Assembly (NCBI GenBank): GCA_048498995.1
Contig: JBEHWX010000011.1
Coordinates: 1-64,000, forward strand
DNA: 64,000 nucleotides
Origin: JBEHWX01 sp048498995
GTDB lineage: Bacteria; Bacteroidota; Ignavibacteria; OLB7
Direction of reading: 5' to 3'
Shown here: one piece after another, positions 17,775-27,692 of the stretch
Layout: every line of letters starts with the position of its first letter
Numbering within the stretch: position 1 is the first letter of the stretch
Notes under the pieces: model-generated
What the model saw: the letters and a program-made list of their open reading frames with translations, nothing else
What the model was told of the DNA's origin: nothing
Database searches by the model: none
Made by a program: the position numbers and the translations under genes

Positions 17775-18637
17775 TGCGCCGCGCCGCACGCATGGCGTCG
17801 ATGCTCGCGGCGGCCTGGACCGTGATGGTCCAGGCCGCTCTGGCGCAGGGGGCGGCTCCGCGCTACGCCCACTGGTGGCTGCCGGCGCGCGCCACCGCCG
17901 AGGCGGGGCGGATCGACGGCATCTTCTACCTGATCCTCTGGATCACCCTGGGAGCGCTCCTCCTGGTGTTCCTTCTGCTCGGCTATATCCTGATCCGCTT
18001 CCGCCGGCGCGACGGAGGGCGCGCGCGCCACATCGCCGGCAACGCCCGCCTGGAGGCGGCCTGGACCGCCATCCCCCTGCTCATCCTTCTCTTCCTCGCC
18101 TTCGTCAGCTACCGCGTCTGGTCGGAGATCACGACCGATGCCCCCGGCGAGGCCGAGTCGCTCGTGATCGAGGTGGCCCCGCGCCAGTTCCAGTGGGACA
18201 TCCGCTACCCCGGCCGCGACGGCCGCTTCGGCACCGCGGACGACGTGCTGACCTACGACGACCTGCATGTGCCGGCCGGACGGAACGTGCTGATCCGGCT
18301 GAAGGCGCAGGACGTGATCCACAGCTTTTTCGTTCCCGAGTTCAGGATCAAGCAGGACGCGGTGCCCGGCATGGTGACCCGCGTCCGGTTCAACGTTCCG
18401 AAGCCGGGGAAGTTCGAGATCGCCTGCGCCGAGCTCTGCGGCGCCGGGCATTACCGGATGCGCGGACGCCTCACCGTGCACGACCGGGCCGGCTACGATG
18501 CCTGGTATGCCGATGCCTCCGCGAAGTTCGCGGCGGCGGCCGCCCCCGCGACGAAGGATTCTTCCCCGAAGGATTCTTCCTCGACGAATTCCTCCGCGAA
18601 GGATTCCGCGAGCGCCGCGGTGGGGAAGGGGCACTGA
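17771..18637 (+). CDS. coxB: Cytochrome c oxidase subunit II
   Basis: Carries the binuclear CuA centre that receives electrons. The 288-aa product has a signal-like start, two transmembrane helices (~52-78 and 98-115) and a periplasmic cupredoxin domain. All CuA ligands are present: H184, C219, E221, C223, H227, M230 (ACAELCGAGHYRM). There is no fused cytochrome c domain; instead the C-terminus is a Lys/Asp/Ser low-complexity tail (KDSSPKDSSSTNSSAKDS). ATG 17771 overlaps the stop of the upstream lipoprotein gene. Confidence 0.95.
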   Translation: MMRRAARMASMLAAAWTVMVQAALAQGAAPRYAHWWLPARATAEAGRIDGIFYLILWITLGALLLVFLLLGYILIRFRRRDGGRARHIAGNARLEAAWTAIPLLILLFLAFVSYRVWSEITTDAPGEAESLVIEVAPRQFQWDIRYPGRDGRFGTADDVLTYDDLHVPAGRNVLIRLKAQDVIHSFFVPEFRIKQDAVPGMVTRVRFNVPKPGKFEIACAELCGAGHYRMRGRLTVHDRAGYDAWYADASAKFAAAAAPATKDSSPKDSSSTNSSAKDSASAAVGKGH

Positions 18638-18727
18638 CGCCGGGGAGTGATCGCGACACGCGACGCCGCGCGATGATGCCGGCGCGATCGACGAGACGAT
18701 GTGACATGCAACCGGCGCCCCGCGCCG

Positions 18728-20581
18728 ATGAATACCGAACGACCCGCCATGGATGCACCGAGACAGACGAGCAGCATAGAGACGACGACCACGCGGCCGG
18801 CCACGCGAGGCTCCCATGGAGCGGGCGGGGGGCGGGGAGGGATGCGTCGCGCGCTTTTCTCGGTCGACCACAAGGTGATCGGCATGCAGTACATGGCCAG
18901 CTCGATCTTCTTTCTGCTGGTCGGCGGACTGCTGGCGCTGATGCTCCGCTGGCAGCTCGGATTTCCCGGTAAGCCGCTTCCGGCCTGGCTTCTCGGCGGA
19001 ATCCTTCCGGAGTCGATGGCTCCGGGAGGAATCGTGCTCCCGGACTTCTACAACAGCCTCTTCACCATGCACGCGACGTTCATGATCTTCTTCGCGGTCA
19101 TGCCGATGATGACGGGGCTGTTCGGCAATTACCTGGTGCCGCTGCAGATCGGCGCGCGCGACATGGCCTTCCCGAGGATGAACCGGCTTGCCTTCCAGCT
19201 CTCGCTCCTGGCCGGCGCGGTGATGGTGGCGAGCTTCTTCGTCGAGGGGCACGCGGCGGCAACCGGGTGGACCGCATACGCGCCCCTTTCGGCGGTGCGG
19301 GGCTACACGCAGGTGCGGCTCGGTCAGGATCTCTGGTGCGTCTCGCTCCTGATCCTCGGCATCTCCTCGATGCTCGGCGCGGTGAACCTGATCACCACCG
19401 TGATCAACATGCGCGCGCCGGGGATGACGATGATGCGCTTGCCGCTGCCGGTCTGGTCGCTGTTCGTCACCTCGATCCTGCTGCTGCTGGCGATCCCGGT
19501 GCTCTCGGCATCGCTGCTGATGCTGCTGAGCGATCGCCTGATCGGCACGAACTTCTTTCTGCCGGCGGGGCTTCTGGTGAGCCGGCAGCCGCTCGGCAAC
19601 GCCGGCGGAGGCTCGCCGCTGCTGTGGCAGCATCTCTTCTGGTTCTTCGGCCACCCGGAAGTCTACATCATGATCCTTCCGGCGATGGGGATCGTCTCGG
19701 AGGTGCTGGCGGTCTTCAGCCGGAAGCCGGTCTTCGGCTACCGGCCGATGGTCTACTCCACCTGCGCAATCGCGCTGCTCGGCTTCCTGGTCTGGGGGCA
19801 CCACATGTTCCAGTCGGGGATGAACCCGTGGCTCGGCACCACCTTCATGGTCTCGACCATGGTGATCGCGGTTCCCTCGGCGGTGAAGACGTTCAACTGG
19901 CTGGCGACGCTCTGGGGCGGACAGATCCGCTTCACGCTCCCGATGCTCCACGCGATCGCCTTCGTGGCGATGTTCGCCATCGGCGGGCTCTCCGGCATCT
20001 TCATGGCCTCCACGCCGGTCGACAGCTTCATCCACGATACCTACTTCATCGTCGGGCACATTCACTACGTCCTCTTCGGCGGCTCCCTCTTCGCGGCGTT
20101 CGCCGGCATCAGCTACTGGTTCCCGAAGATGACCGGGCGGATGCTCGCGACCGGCCTGGGGAAGGCGCACTTCTGGCTCACGTTCGTCGCGTTCAACTGC
20201 ACCTTCTTCCCGATGCACATTCTCGGCATCGGCGGGCACATGCGCCGGATCTACGATCCGACACAGTACGGCTTCCTGGCGCACCTCCAGCCGATCAACA
20301 CGTTCGAGACGATCTCGGCGATCGTGCTCGGCGCGGCGCAGCTTCTGCTGATCGCAAACATCCTCCGCAGCCGGAAACGGGGAGCGATCGCCGGCCCGAA
20401 TCCCTGGGGGGCAACGACGCTCGAATGGTCCATTCCCTCACCTCCGCCGGAGGAGAACTTCGAGGAGATTCCGACCGTGGTCCGCGGGCCGTATGACTTC
20501 AGCCTGCCGGGAACCGATCGGGATCACTACCTGCAGAACGAGGTGGGGCCGCTCCCCGGATCACTCATCAGCCGGAACTGA
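18728..20581 (+). CDS. coxA: Cytochrome c oxidase subunit I
   Basis: Catalytic heme-copper subunit. About 617 aa from ATG 18728 (a GTG at 18701 and an ATG at 18749 are alternatives). Ligand motifs are intact: MHATFMIFF (low-spin heme His), the CuB/tyrosine helix HPEVYIMILPAMG, the two CuB histidines in WGHHMF, and the heme pair in VGHIHYVLFGG. The helix-VI tyrosine of HPEVY indicates an A-type oxygen reductase. It follows coxB by ~90 bp. Confidence 0.96.
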   Translation: MNTERPAMDAPRQTSSIETTTTRPATRGSHGAGGGRGGMRRALFSVDHKVIGMQYMASSIFFLLVGGLLALMLRWQLGFPGKPLPAWLLGGILPESMAPGGIVLPDFYNSLFTMHATFMIFFAVMPMMTGLFGNYLVPLQIGARDMAFPRMNRLAFQLSLLAGAVMVASFFVEGHAAATGWTAYAPLSAVRGYTQVRLGQDLWCVSLLILGISSMLGAVNLITTVINMRAPGMTMMRLPLPVWSLFVTSILLLLAIPVLSASLLMLLSDRLIGTNFFLPAGLLVSRQPLGNAGGGSPLLWQHLFWFFGHPEVYIMILPAMGIVSEVLAVFSRKPVFGYRPMVYSTCAIALLGFLVWGHHMFQSGMNPWLGTTFMVSTMVIAVPSAVKTFNWLATLWGGQIRFTLPMLHAIAFVAMFAIGGLSGIFMASTPVDSFIHDTYFIVGHIHYVLFGGSLFAAFAGISYWFPKMTGRMLATGLGKAHFWLTFVAFNCTFFPMHILGIGGHMRRIYDPTQYGFLAHLQPINTFETISAIVLGAAQLLLIANILRSRKRGAIAGPNPWGATTLEWSIPSPPPEENFEEIPTVVRGPYDFSLPGTDRDHYLQNEVGPLPGSLISRN

Positions 20582-20711
20582 TCGCGAAGGGAGCCCCGCC
20601 GACGGCGCCGGGAGAGAGGGGGCCGCGGCATGCCCGCAACGCCCGTCGCGACGCCCTTCCCGGGGCATCCGTGCTCCCCAATTCGTTACAGCACCTGAAT
20701 CGGCCGGAGCG

Positions 20712-20719
20712 TAGCTTTG
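20712..20719 (+). promoter_or_regulatory. TAGCTTTG -7 element upstream of ctaA
   Basis: Exact match to TAnnTTTG, ending 6 nt before ATG 20726, so a transcript started here would be leaderless. No clear -33 TTG was found at the right distance. Confidence 0.4.
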
Positions 20720-20725
20720 TCGACG

Positions 20726-21769
20726 ATGCGCGCTATGTCATACCGCTTCGCGCGGATGGCGGCGGCGGCGGTCGCCGCCACGATCTTCGTGGGGGGGCCG
20801 ATCCAGGGGCGCATCGCGGGGCTCACCGTTCCGGAGTGGCCCAACACCTACGGCCATTTTCTCCTTCCCTCGCCGCTCGGCCCGATCGCCGCGGGGAGGC
20901 TCTGGGAGCTTCTTCGCCTGGTGGTCGCCATCGCCGCCGCCGGCGCGACGCTCGGACTCGCGTGGTGGATCTTTCGTGTCGAGACCCGCATGTGGGTGCG
21001 ACGCGCGGCCCTGGTGGCCGCCGCTCCGGTGCTGCTGGAGGCGCTGCTCGCGATCGGTGGACTGATCGGTCCGCCGGTGATGACCGCGGCGGCCATGCTG
21101 CACGGCACCATGGCGCAGATCGCTCTCGGCGCCATCGTCGCGATCGCGACGGGGACATCCGGGAGCTGGATCGACGAGCCGGCGCGTGCCCGCGACGCCG
21201 GCCGACCGGATCTGCGACGTCTGGCCACGGCCACGGTGCTGGTGATCCTGACGCAGGTGGTGCTCGGCGCCGTCACGCGGCACGCCGATGCCGGCCTGGC
21301 GATTCCCGACTTCCCGACGATCTTCGGGGGATGGCTTCCGCCGCTGTCTGATGAGCGGCTCGCCGCGGCCAACAGGGATCTTCGGGAGAACGGCCTCATC
21401 TGGCGCAACGGCCTCGGCGAGGTCGGCGCCTGGCAGATCGTCATCAACCTTCTTCATCGTCTCGGCGCACTGGTCTCGGCCGTCATGGTCGTCTGGACGG
21501 CGCTGAGGGTCCGACGGGCGCATGGGGAGCGAGGAGAGCTCCTGACCCCCGCGCACGCGCTGCTGTTTCTACTTCTCGTGCAGATCACGCTCGGCATATT
21601 GACCATTCTGACCCGCAGGCAGATCGAGGTCGCCTCGGCGCACGCCCTTTTCGGAGGGCTGACGCTGGCGGCCGGCATCGTGCTGGCACTTCGCGCGCGC
21701 CATCTGCTGGCCGGCGAGGCAGCGGTCGATCCTGCCGTACCATCCATCCCGGACGAGGTCCACGTATGA
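20726..21769 (+). CDS. ctaA: Heme A synthase (COX15/CtaA)
   Basis: Membrane oxygenase converting heme O to heme A. About 347 aa with eight hydrophobic helices. Family histidines are seen in TYGHFLLP, AAMLHGTMAQ, INLLHRLGALVS and SAHALFGG, with the CtaA-like loop VTRHADAGLAIPDFPTIFGG. ATG 20726 was chosen because a perfect TAGCTTTG ends 6 nt upstream; TTG 20717 is an alternative. The stop overlaps ctaB by ATGA. Confidence 0.9.
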   Translation: MRAMSYRFARMAAAAVAATIFVGGPIQGRIAGLTVPEWPNTYGHFLLPSPLGPIAAGRLWELLRLVVAIAAAGATLGLAWWIFRVETRMWVRRAALVAAAPVLLEALLAIGGLIGPPVMTAAAMLHGTMAQIALGAIVAIATGTSGSWIDEPARARDAGRPDLRRLATATVLVILTQVVLGAVTRHADAGLAIPDFPTIFGGWLPPLSDERLAAANRDLRENGLIWRNGLGEVGAWQIVINLLHRLGALVSAVMVVWTALRVRRAHGERGELLTPAHALLFLLLVQITLGILTILTRRQIEVASAHALFGGLTLAAGIVLALRARHLLAGEAAVDPAVPSIPDEVHV

Positions 21770-22671
21770 TCGAGACAGAAACCAGCGCTCTCGAGCCGGA
21801 GCGGACCCGCGCCCGCTTCGGAGACTTCACCGAGCTGACCAAGCCGCGTCTGACGCTCCTGTCGGTGCTGACCACGCTCGCCGGATTCTACATCGGCTCG
21901 GTCGGGCCGCTGGACTACGGCCTGCTCGCGCATACGCTGGTCGGGACTTTCCTGGTGGGTGGGGGATGCGGCGCGCTGAACATGTACATCGAGCGCGAGC
22001 ACGACAAGGCGATGCGCCGGACGAAGAAGCGTCCGATCCCCGCCGGTCGTCTCTCGCCGACCGAGGCGCTGATGTTCGGCATCGCCATCTCGGTGATCGG
22101 CATTCTCTATCTGGTGCTGGCGGTCAACGTGCTGGCCGGCGCCCTGGCGCTCCTGACGCTCGTCAGCTATCTGTTCCTCTACACGCCGATGAAGCGCCGG
22201 AGCACGTTCAACACCGTGGTCGGGGCCATCCCCGGCGCGCTTCCGCCGGTGATCGGCTGGGCGGCGGTGCGCGGCAGCCTCGGGATGGAGTCGATGGCGC
22301 TCTTCGCCATTCTCTTCTTCTGGCAGGTGCCCCACTTCCTGGCGCTGGCCTGGATGTTCCGCGACGACTACGCGCAGGCCGGCTACCGGATGCTGACGAT
22401 GGACGACGAGAACTGCCGCCGCACCGGACGTCACATCCTGATCTACACCGCGGCGCTGCTGCCGGTGAGCCTTATCCCGACGCTGGTCGGCATGGCCGGC
22501 CTGGTCTACTTCTCCGGCGCGCTCGTGCTGGGGCTGATCTTCCTCTACTACTGCTTCCGCCTGGCCCTGAGCAAGGAGAACTCCAGCGCCAAGCAGGTCT
22601 TCTACTACTCGCTCCTGTATCTGCCGCTGCTGTTTCTGGTGATGGCGATCGATCGAGGTCCGCTCGGATGA
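21766..22671 (+). CDS. ctaB: Protoheme IX farnesyltransferase (heme O synthase)
   Basis: UbiA-family prenyltransferase that farnesylates heme B to heme O, the step before CtaA. The 301-aa product has nine hydrophobic helices and the metal-diphosphate motif NMYIEREHDKAMRRTKKRP (N-x3-E-R-x2-D), plus the later loop YAQAGYRMLTMDDE. Starts by ATGA overlap with ctaA. Confidence 0.95.
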   Translation: MIETETSALEPERTRARFGDFTELTKPRLTLLSVLTTLAGFYIGSVGPLDYGLLAHTLVGTFLVGGGCGALNMYIEREHDKAMRRTKKRPIPAGRLSPTEALMFGIAISVIGILYLVLAVNVLAGALALLTLVSYLFLYTPMKRRSTFNTVVGAIPGALPPVIGWAAVRGSLGMESMALFAILFFWQVPHFLALAWMFRDDYAQAGYRMLTMDDENCRRTGRHILIYTAALLPVSLIPTLVGMAGLVYFSGALVLGLIFLYYCFRLALSKENSSAKQVFYYSLLYLPLLFLVMAIDRGPLG

Positions 22672-22726
22672 ACACTACATTCGATCCCCACGGGTCCAGA
22701 CCGGAAGGGGAGTCGAAGCTGATACG

Positions 22727-22990
22727 ATGACAACGCGACAGACGACATACCGCATGAAGAAAACGATGACAAATCTGCCTGAAGGAGCTTTGACGTACGA
22801 TTACGAATCCCGCTGCGCCCGCGTCGAGGCGCTGCAGCGGAGCAACCGGCGGGTGGCGCTGGTAGCGCTGCTGGTGGCCGTTGCGCTGATGGTGGCCTCG
22901 GCCGCCTACATCACCTGGTTCGGCGGCTCCGATCGCTCCCCCTCGCAGCCGCTGCATTCCTTCCTCGCCTCGCGGATTCTGGTGACCTGA
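22727..22990 (+). CDS. Small single-helix membrane protein in the oxidase operon
   Basis: Up to 87 aa (ATG 22727; ATG 22754 would give 78). A hydrophilic N-terminus containing YDYESRCARVEALQRSNRR precedes one helix (VALVALLVAVALMVASAAYI) and a short tail. It sits 2 bp before coxC, inside an otherwise gap-free operon, so it is probably a real accessory subunit or assembly factor. I recognise no family. A 20-codon ORF (22668-22730) bridges ctaB to it by two ATGA overlaps and may be only a spacer. Confidence 0.5.
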   Translation: MTTRQTTYRMKKTMTNLPEGALTYDYESRCARVEALQRSNRRVALVALLVAVALMVASAAYITWFGGSDRSPSQPLHSFLASRILVT

Positions 22991-22992
22991 CC

Positions 22993-23589
22993 ATGCACGA
23001 CGCCGGCCCCACGAACGCGACCGCTGGCCAGGCTCCGATGAGCAACGGCCGCCTGGCGATCATGCTCGTGGTCGGCTCGGAGATCATGCTCTTCGCCGGC
23101 ATCATCGCCGGCTACGTGGTGCTCCGCTTCGCCTCCGGTGCCTCCGACTCCGGTGCCTCCGGCGCCGGTGCCTCCGGCTCCGGGATTCCCCCCTCGATCT
23201 CGCTTCCGGCCACGCTCCTGCTGGCGGCCGGCGGCATCCTGCTGATTCCCGTTTCCTCGATGATCCGTCGCGGGCGCCCCGTGCCCCGCCTGCTCGGCCC
23301 GGCGGCGCTTCTCTGCGCGCTCGGCTTCGTGCTGCTCGAGGGGCTCGACTGGTGGCGCCTTGCGGCGTCGGACGCCCCGTCGCTCGACGTCCGAAGCGGC
23401 GCGAGCACGCTCGTGGTGGGGCTCCATCTGCTCCACGCGCTGGTCGGGCTTCTGCTGCTGGCGCCGATCGTCCGGTCCGGCTCCGCGATGTCAGAGCGGG
23501 CTGCCTCGCGCGTCGGCATCGGGATCTACTTCTGGCTGTTCGTGACCCTTACCTGGATCGCCCTGATCGGGGCGCTCTCACTCCTCTAG
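22993..23589 (+). CDS. coxC: Cytochrome c oxidase subunit III
   Basis: A 198-aa, five-helix subunit III. The signature regions are SEIMLFAGIIAGYVVLRF (helix one) and GLHLLHALVGLLLL with the final helix FWLFVTLTWIALI. Between the first two helices is a Ser/Gly/Ala repeat (SGASDSGASGAGASGSG) encoded by a GCCTCCGGT-like repeated DNA stretch (~23130-23185). This low-complexity loop is unusual for the family and is possibly strain-variable. Confidence 0.88.
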   Translation: MHDAGPTNATAGQAPMSNGRLAIMLVVGSEIMLFAGIIAGYVVLRFASGASDSGASGAGASGSGIPPSISLPATLLLAAGGILLIPVSSMIRRGRPVPRLLGPAALLCALGFVLLEGLDWWRLAASDAPSLDVRSGASTLVVGLHLLHALVGLLLLAPIVRSGSAMSERAASRVGIGIYFWLFVTLTWIALIGALSLL

Positions 23590-23607
23590 CTTCGGAGAGA
23601 ATACTCC

Positions 23608-24276
23608 ATGGAACAACCGACCAATGCCGGCGCCGTGGAAACCGCGCGCGGCGGCGACTCGCGCCGGTGGATGGTGATGGTGATAGCCGCGGTGGCGATC
23701 ATCTGCGGCGTCACCTGGATGCTGATGCAATCGATGGTCAGCGCGCGCGGCGCGTCCGATCTCCGGCTGGACGATCTTGGTCCGGTCCCCTCGTTCAGGC
23801 TGACCGAGCGGAGCGGCCACATGGTGACCAACGCCGATCTGAAGGGGAAGATCTGGGTGGCGGATTTCATCTTCACCCGCTGCGGCGGCTCCTGCCTGAC
23901 GATGTCGACGCAGATGAGCGAGCTGCAGAAGTCGCTCGAGAAGGCGGGCAACGTCCGCCTGGTCTCCTTCACGGTCGACCCGGATTACGACACGCCGAAG
24001 CGCCTGTCCGACTACGCCGAGCGCTACAGCGCCGAGGGGGAGAAGTGGATCTTCCTGACCGGCGGCGAGGATCAGATGCAGCGTCTGGCGCGGGAGGGAT
24101 TCCACCTGCCGACGGCCAGCACCAGCGACACCACCGAGCGGGTGATCCACTCCACGCGATTCGTGCTGGTCGACGACCAGGGGCGGATCCGCGGCTACTA
24201 CGACTCGTCCGAACGTGAGGCAAAGCAGAAGCTGCTCGCCGACCTGGGCGTGCTGCTGAGGGAACAAGGAGAGTAA
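23608..24276 (+). CDS. sco: SCO1/SenC copper chaperone
   Basis: Membrane-anchored thioredoxin-fold protein that metallates the CuA site of CoxB. 222 aa; one N-terminal helix (~21-43), then the Sco fold with copper ligands C92-GGS-C96 (TRCGGSCLTM) and H181 (ERVIHSTRF). The thioredoxin-fold element VRLVSFTVDPDYDTP is present. It follows coxC by 18 bp and precedes ctaM by 6 bp. Confidence 0.95.
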   Translation: MEQPTNAGAVETARGGDSRRWMVMVIAAVAIICGVTWMLMQSMVSARGASDLRLDDLGPVPSFRLTERSGHMVTNADLKGKIWVADFIFTRCGGSCLTMSTQMSELQKSLEKAGNVRLVSFTVDPDYDTPKRLSDYAERYSAEGEKWIFLTGGEDQMQRLAREGFHLPTASTSDTTERVIHSTRFVLVDDQGRIRGYYDSSEREAKQKLLADLGVLLREQGE

Positions 24277-24282
24277 CCATCC

Positions 24283-24738
24283 ATGCAGTCCGACTTCATT
24301 TCAGCGCTCCCGGCCGTCAACGCCACGCTCAACGCCATCTCCACGGTGCTCCTGCTGATCGGCTACCGGCTGATCCGCCAGCGTCGCATCGAGACCCATC
24401 GCAAGGTGATGATCGCCGCCTTCTGGACGTCGGTGATCTTCCTGATCACCTACCTGACCTATCACTCCTTCGCCGGGGTCGGCACGCGCTTCATGGGGCA
24501 GGGGGCGATCCGTCCGATCTACTTCACGCTTCTGATCAGCCACATCGTGCTGGCCGCGTTCGTGCCGGTGCTGGCGATCATCACGCTCCGTCGCGGGCTG
24601 GCGGCCAAGTACGACCGCCACCGGAAGATCGCCCGCTGGACCTATCCGATCTGGCTCTACGTCTCGGTGACCGGCGTGCTCGTCTACTTCATGCTCTATC
24701 AGTGGTTCCCGTCGACGACGGTCGCCATCGTGCCGTGA
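24283..24738 (+). CDS. ctaM: DUF420 / CtaM-type oxidase assembly membrane protein
   Basis: A 151-aa, four-helix protein with the DUF420 pattern: ALPAVNATLNAISTVLLLIG, HRKVMIAAF, LTYHSFAG, LLISHIVLAAF and YPIWLYVSVTGVLVYFMLY. Members such as CtaM are needed for heme-copper oxidase activity, probably through CuB insertion. Being the last gene after sco fits that role well. Confidence 0.88.
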   Translation: MQSDFISALPAVNATLNAISTVLLLIGYRLIRQRRIETHRKVMIAAFWTSVIFLITYLTYHSFAGVGTRFMGQGAIRPIYFTLLISHIVLAAFVPVLAIITLRRGLAAKYDRHRKIARWTYPIWLYVSVTGVLVYFMLYQWFPSTTVAIVP

Positions 24739-25050
24739 CACGGCGTTGTCGATGCGGATGTCGTGATGCCGCCGTCCTGTCGCGTGGGGAAGGATGCTCC
24801 GCTGCCCGCGCCGATCGTCGCGGCGAGCTCCGGAACGGCGGGCTCCGGCAGGGCGGGCTCCAGCAGGGCTCGGGAGGGGTGGAAAAGAAAGGGGGGGAAG
24901 CGCTTCCCTACCGGCTGGTTGGCTTGTATTTTAGCTGCGACCTCTCCTTATTCGCGTCCGGCTCGAGACCCTTGAGCCGGATCCCTCCGGCGTCGCCCTC
25001 CATCATGGCTCGGGCGTCGTCGGCAACGTCGTCCAACACGGCCTGATTTC
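24739..25050. other. 310-bp intergenic region with a palindrome and promoter-like patch
   Basis: Contains a 14-bp perfect palindrome GGGAAGCGCTTCCC (24895-24908) followed by TATTTTAG (24927-24934), a 7/8 match to TAnnTTTG, ~115 bp ahead of the next gene. No RNA gene seen. Confidence 0.3.
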
Positions 25051-26007
25051 ATGACACGACATCGCTCGACGCCGCGTCCGCTTCTGATCGCTCTACTGTT
25101 CATCGCCGCCACCGGCATCCTTTCGGCGCAGCCGACTCCCAGGATCTTCGAATTCCTCCGGAACGACGCCTCGGCACGCGCCGCGGCCATGGGGGGGGCG
25201 TTTGTGACGGTGATGGACGATGCCTCGGCCGTCTACTACAACCCGGCCATGGTCACCACGGTGGACTCCACGCAGGTCGCCTTCTCCTTTCAGAAGAACC
25301 TGCTGGATATCAACAGCGGCTACGCCACCTACGCCACCACGTTCGAGGGCATCGGCAAAGTGGCCATCGGCGTGGACTACACGAGCAACGGCACCTTCGA
25401 GCGGACCGACAAGATGGGACGCGACCTCGGCGAGTTCGGCGCCAACGACATGGCGCTCTCGCTGGTCTGGGGGAATCAGCTCGGCGAGGGCTTCAGCGCC
25501 GGGCTGACCGCCAAGGGGATCTACTCGAACATCGACGAGTACAATTCGTTCGCGCTCGCGCTCGACGGTGGGCTCTTCTGGCAGGACACGTCGCGCCGCA
25601 TCCAGGCGGGGCTGGCCATTCAGAACCTCGGCTCGCAGGTCTCCTCCTATGGGCTTGAGAACGAGACGCTGCCGCTGGATCTCAGGTTCGGGATCTCGCA
25701 CCAGCCGCGCGGCCTTCCGCTGCTGATCGCGCTGAACTTCAGCCGCCTGTTCGACCAGCCTGGGGAGAACTTCTTCAGCCGGTTCTCCTCCTTCAGCATC
25801 GGCGGGGAGTTCCGCATCTCGCAGCCGCTGCGCCTCCGCTTCGGCTACAACAACCGCGTCCGGGAGGATGTGGCCTTCAGTCAGCGGACCGGCCTGGCCG
25901 GATTCTCCGCCGGGTTCGGCGTGCTGGTGAAGGGATACCGCTTCGATTACGCGCTCAACCGCGGCCTCGGCTCGCTGCATCATATCTCGATCAGCGCGAT
26001 GTTCTGA
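25051..26007 (+). CDS. PorV/PorQ-family outer-membrane protein (type IX secretion)
   Basis: A 318-aa beta-barrel protein with a signal peptide (LLIALLFIAATGILSAQ). The N-terminal barrel signature FLRNDASARAAAMGGAF then DDASAVYYNPA is typical of PorV/PorQ (FadL-like) proteins. These shuttle or anchor type IX secretion cargo at the outer membrane of FCB bacteria. The length is nearer PorQ. It stands alone. Its presence agrees with the sorting domain on the protein at 309-3806. Confidence 0.82.
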   Translation: MTRHRSTPRPLLIALLFIAATGILSAQPTPRIFEFLRNDASARAAAMGGAFVTVMDDASAVYYNPAMVTTVDSTQVAFSFQKNLLDINSGYATYATTFEGIGKVAIGVDYTSNGTFERTDKMGRDLGEFGANDMALSLVWGNQLGEGFSAGLTAKGIYSNIDEYNSFALALDGGLFWQDTSRRIQAGLAIQNLGSQVSSYGLENETLPLDLRFGISHQPRGLPLLIALNFSRLFDQPGENFFSRFSSFSIGGEFRISQPLRLRFGYNNRVREDVAFSQRTGLAGFSAGFGVLVKGYRFDYALNRGLGSLHHISISAMF

Positions 26008-26080
26008 TGCCCTCCTCGGCCGGACGATCGCCGTCCGACCGGCCGGGAACTTTCCTTCCCGACGCACTGTTCTCACCGAC

Positions 26081-26368
26081 ATGGAACTGCACGAGATCGA
26101 TATCAAGCCCTCGGCGCCGGCAACGCCCGAGGACCGACGCCTGCCGCTGATCGCCGGACCGATGGTCTGGTACGCGCTCTCGGGGGCTTCGATCCTGCTG
26201 GCGCTCTACGTTTTCCTCTTCGGCGAGGCCTCCAGCGAGTTGAAGCGGGATGCCGCCGCGATCTTCATCGGCCTCTGGGCCCCGATGTTCGGCATCCTCG
26301 GCCTGCGCGCCGAGATCATGGAGATGCGCGAGGATCTGGCCCCCAGGCGACGGAGGGGACGAGGCTGA
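26081..26368 (+). CDS. Small two-helix membrane protein
   Basis: A 95-aa protein of unknown function: polar N-terminus, two hydrophobic segments (MVWYALSGASILLALYVFLF and AAAIFIGLWAPMFGILGL), then a short amphipathic and Arg-rich tail (APRRRRGRG). Codon use fits the genome. It lies 73 bp after the PorV/PorQ gene and ~140 bp before a strong terminator, so it is probably the last gene of that unit. Confidence 0.65.
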   Translation: MELHEIDIKPSAPATPEDRRLPLIAGPMVWYALSGASILLALYVFLFGEASSELKRDAAAIFIGLWAPMFGILGLRAEIMEMREDLAPRRRRGRG

Positions 26369-26511
26369 CCCGATGAGATGAGGTGGCGCGGTGGCGGCAC
26401 GGGGCGTCGAGGCTCCTCGTGTTCCGAAGCGGGTGCATGACCTGCTCGCCGCGCGCGGGTCCGCGAGGGCTTCCCGATATGATCTCCGGCCAAACGATAC
26501 GCACCGAACGT

Positions 26512-26549
26512 GAAGAAGCCCGATGGCGCTGGCGCCATCGGGCTTCTTC
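26512..26549. terminator. Bidirectional terminator before recA end
   Basis: Perfect 17-bp stem with a CTGG loop (arms 26512-26528 and 26533-26549), placed between the rightward small gene and the leftward recA. It is followed by GTTGT rightward and ACGTTC leftward. Confidence 0.8.
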
Positions 26550-26612
26550 GTTGTCGTCGATGAGCGGGCGCTCGGCGAGCCTGGAGCTCTTCTCGAGCGC
26601 CCGGGGACTCTC

Positions 26613-27692
<1,080 letters not shown>

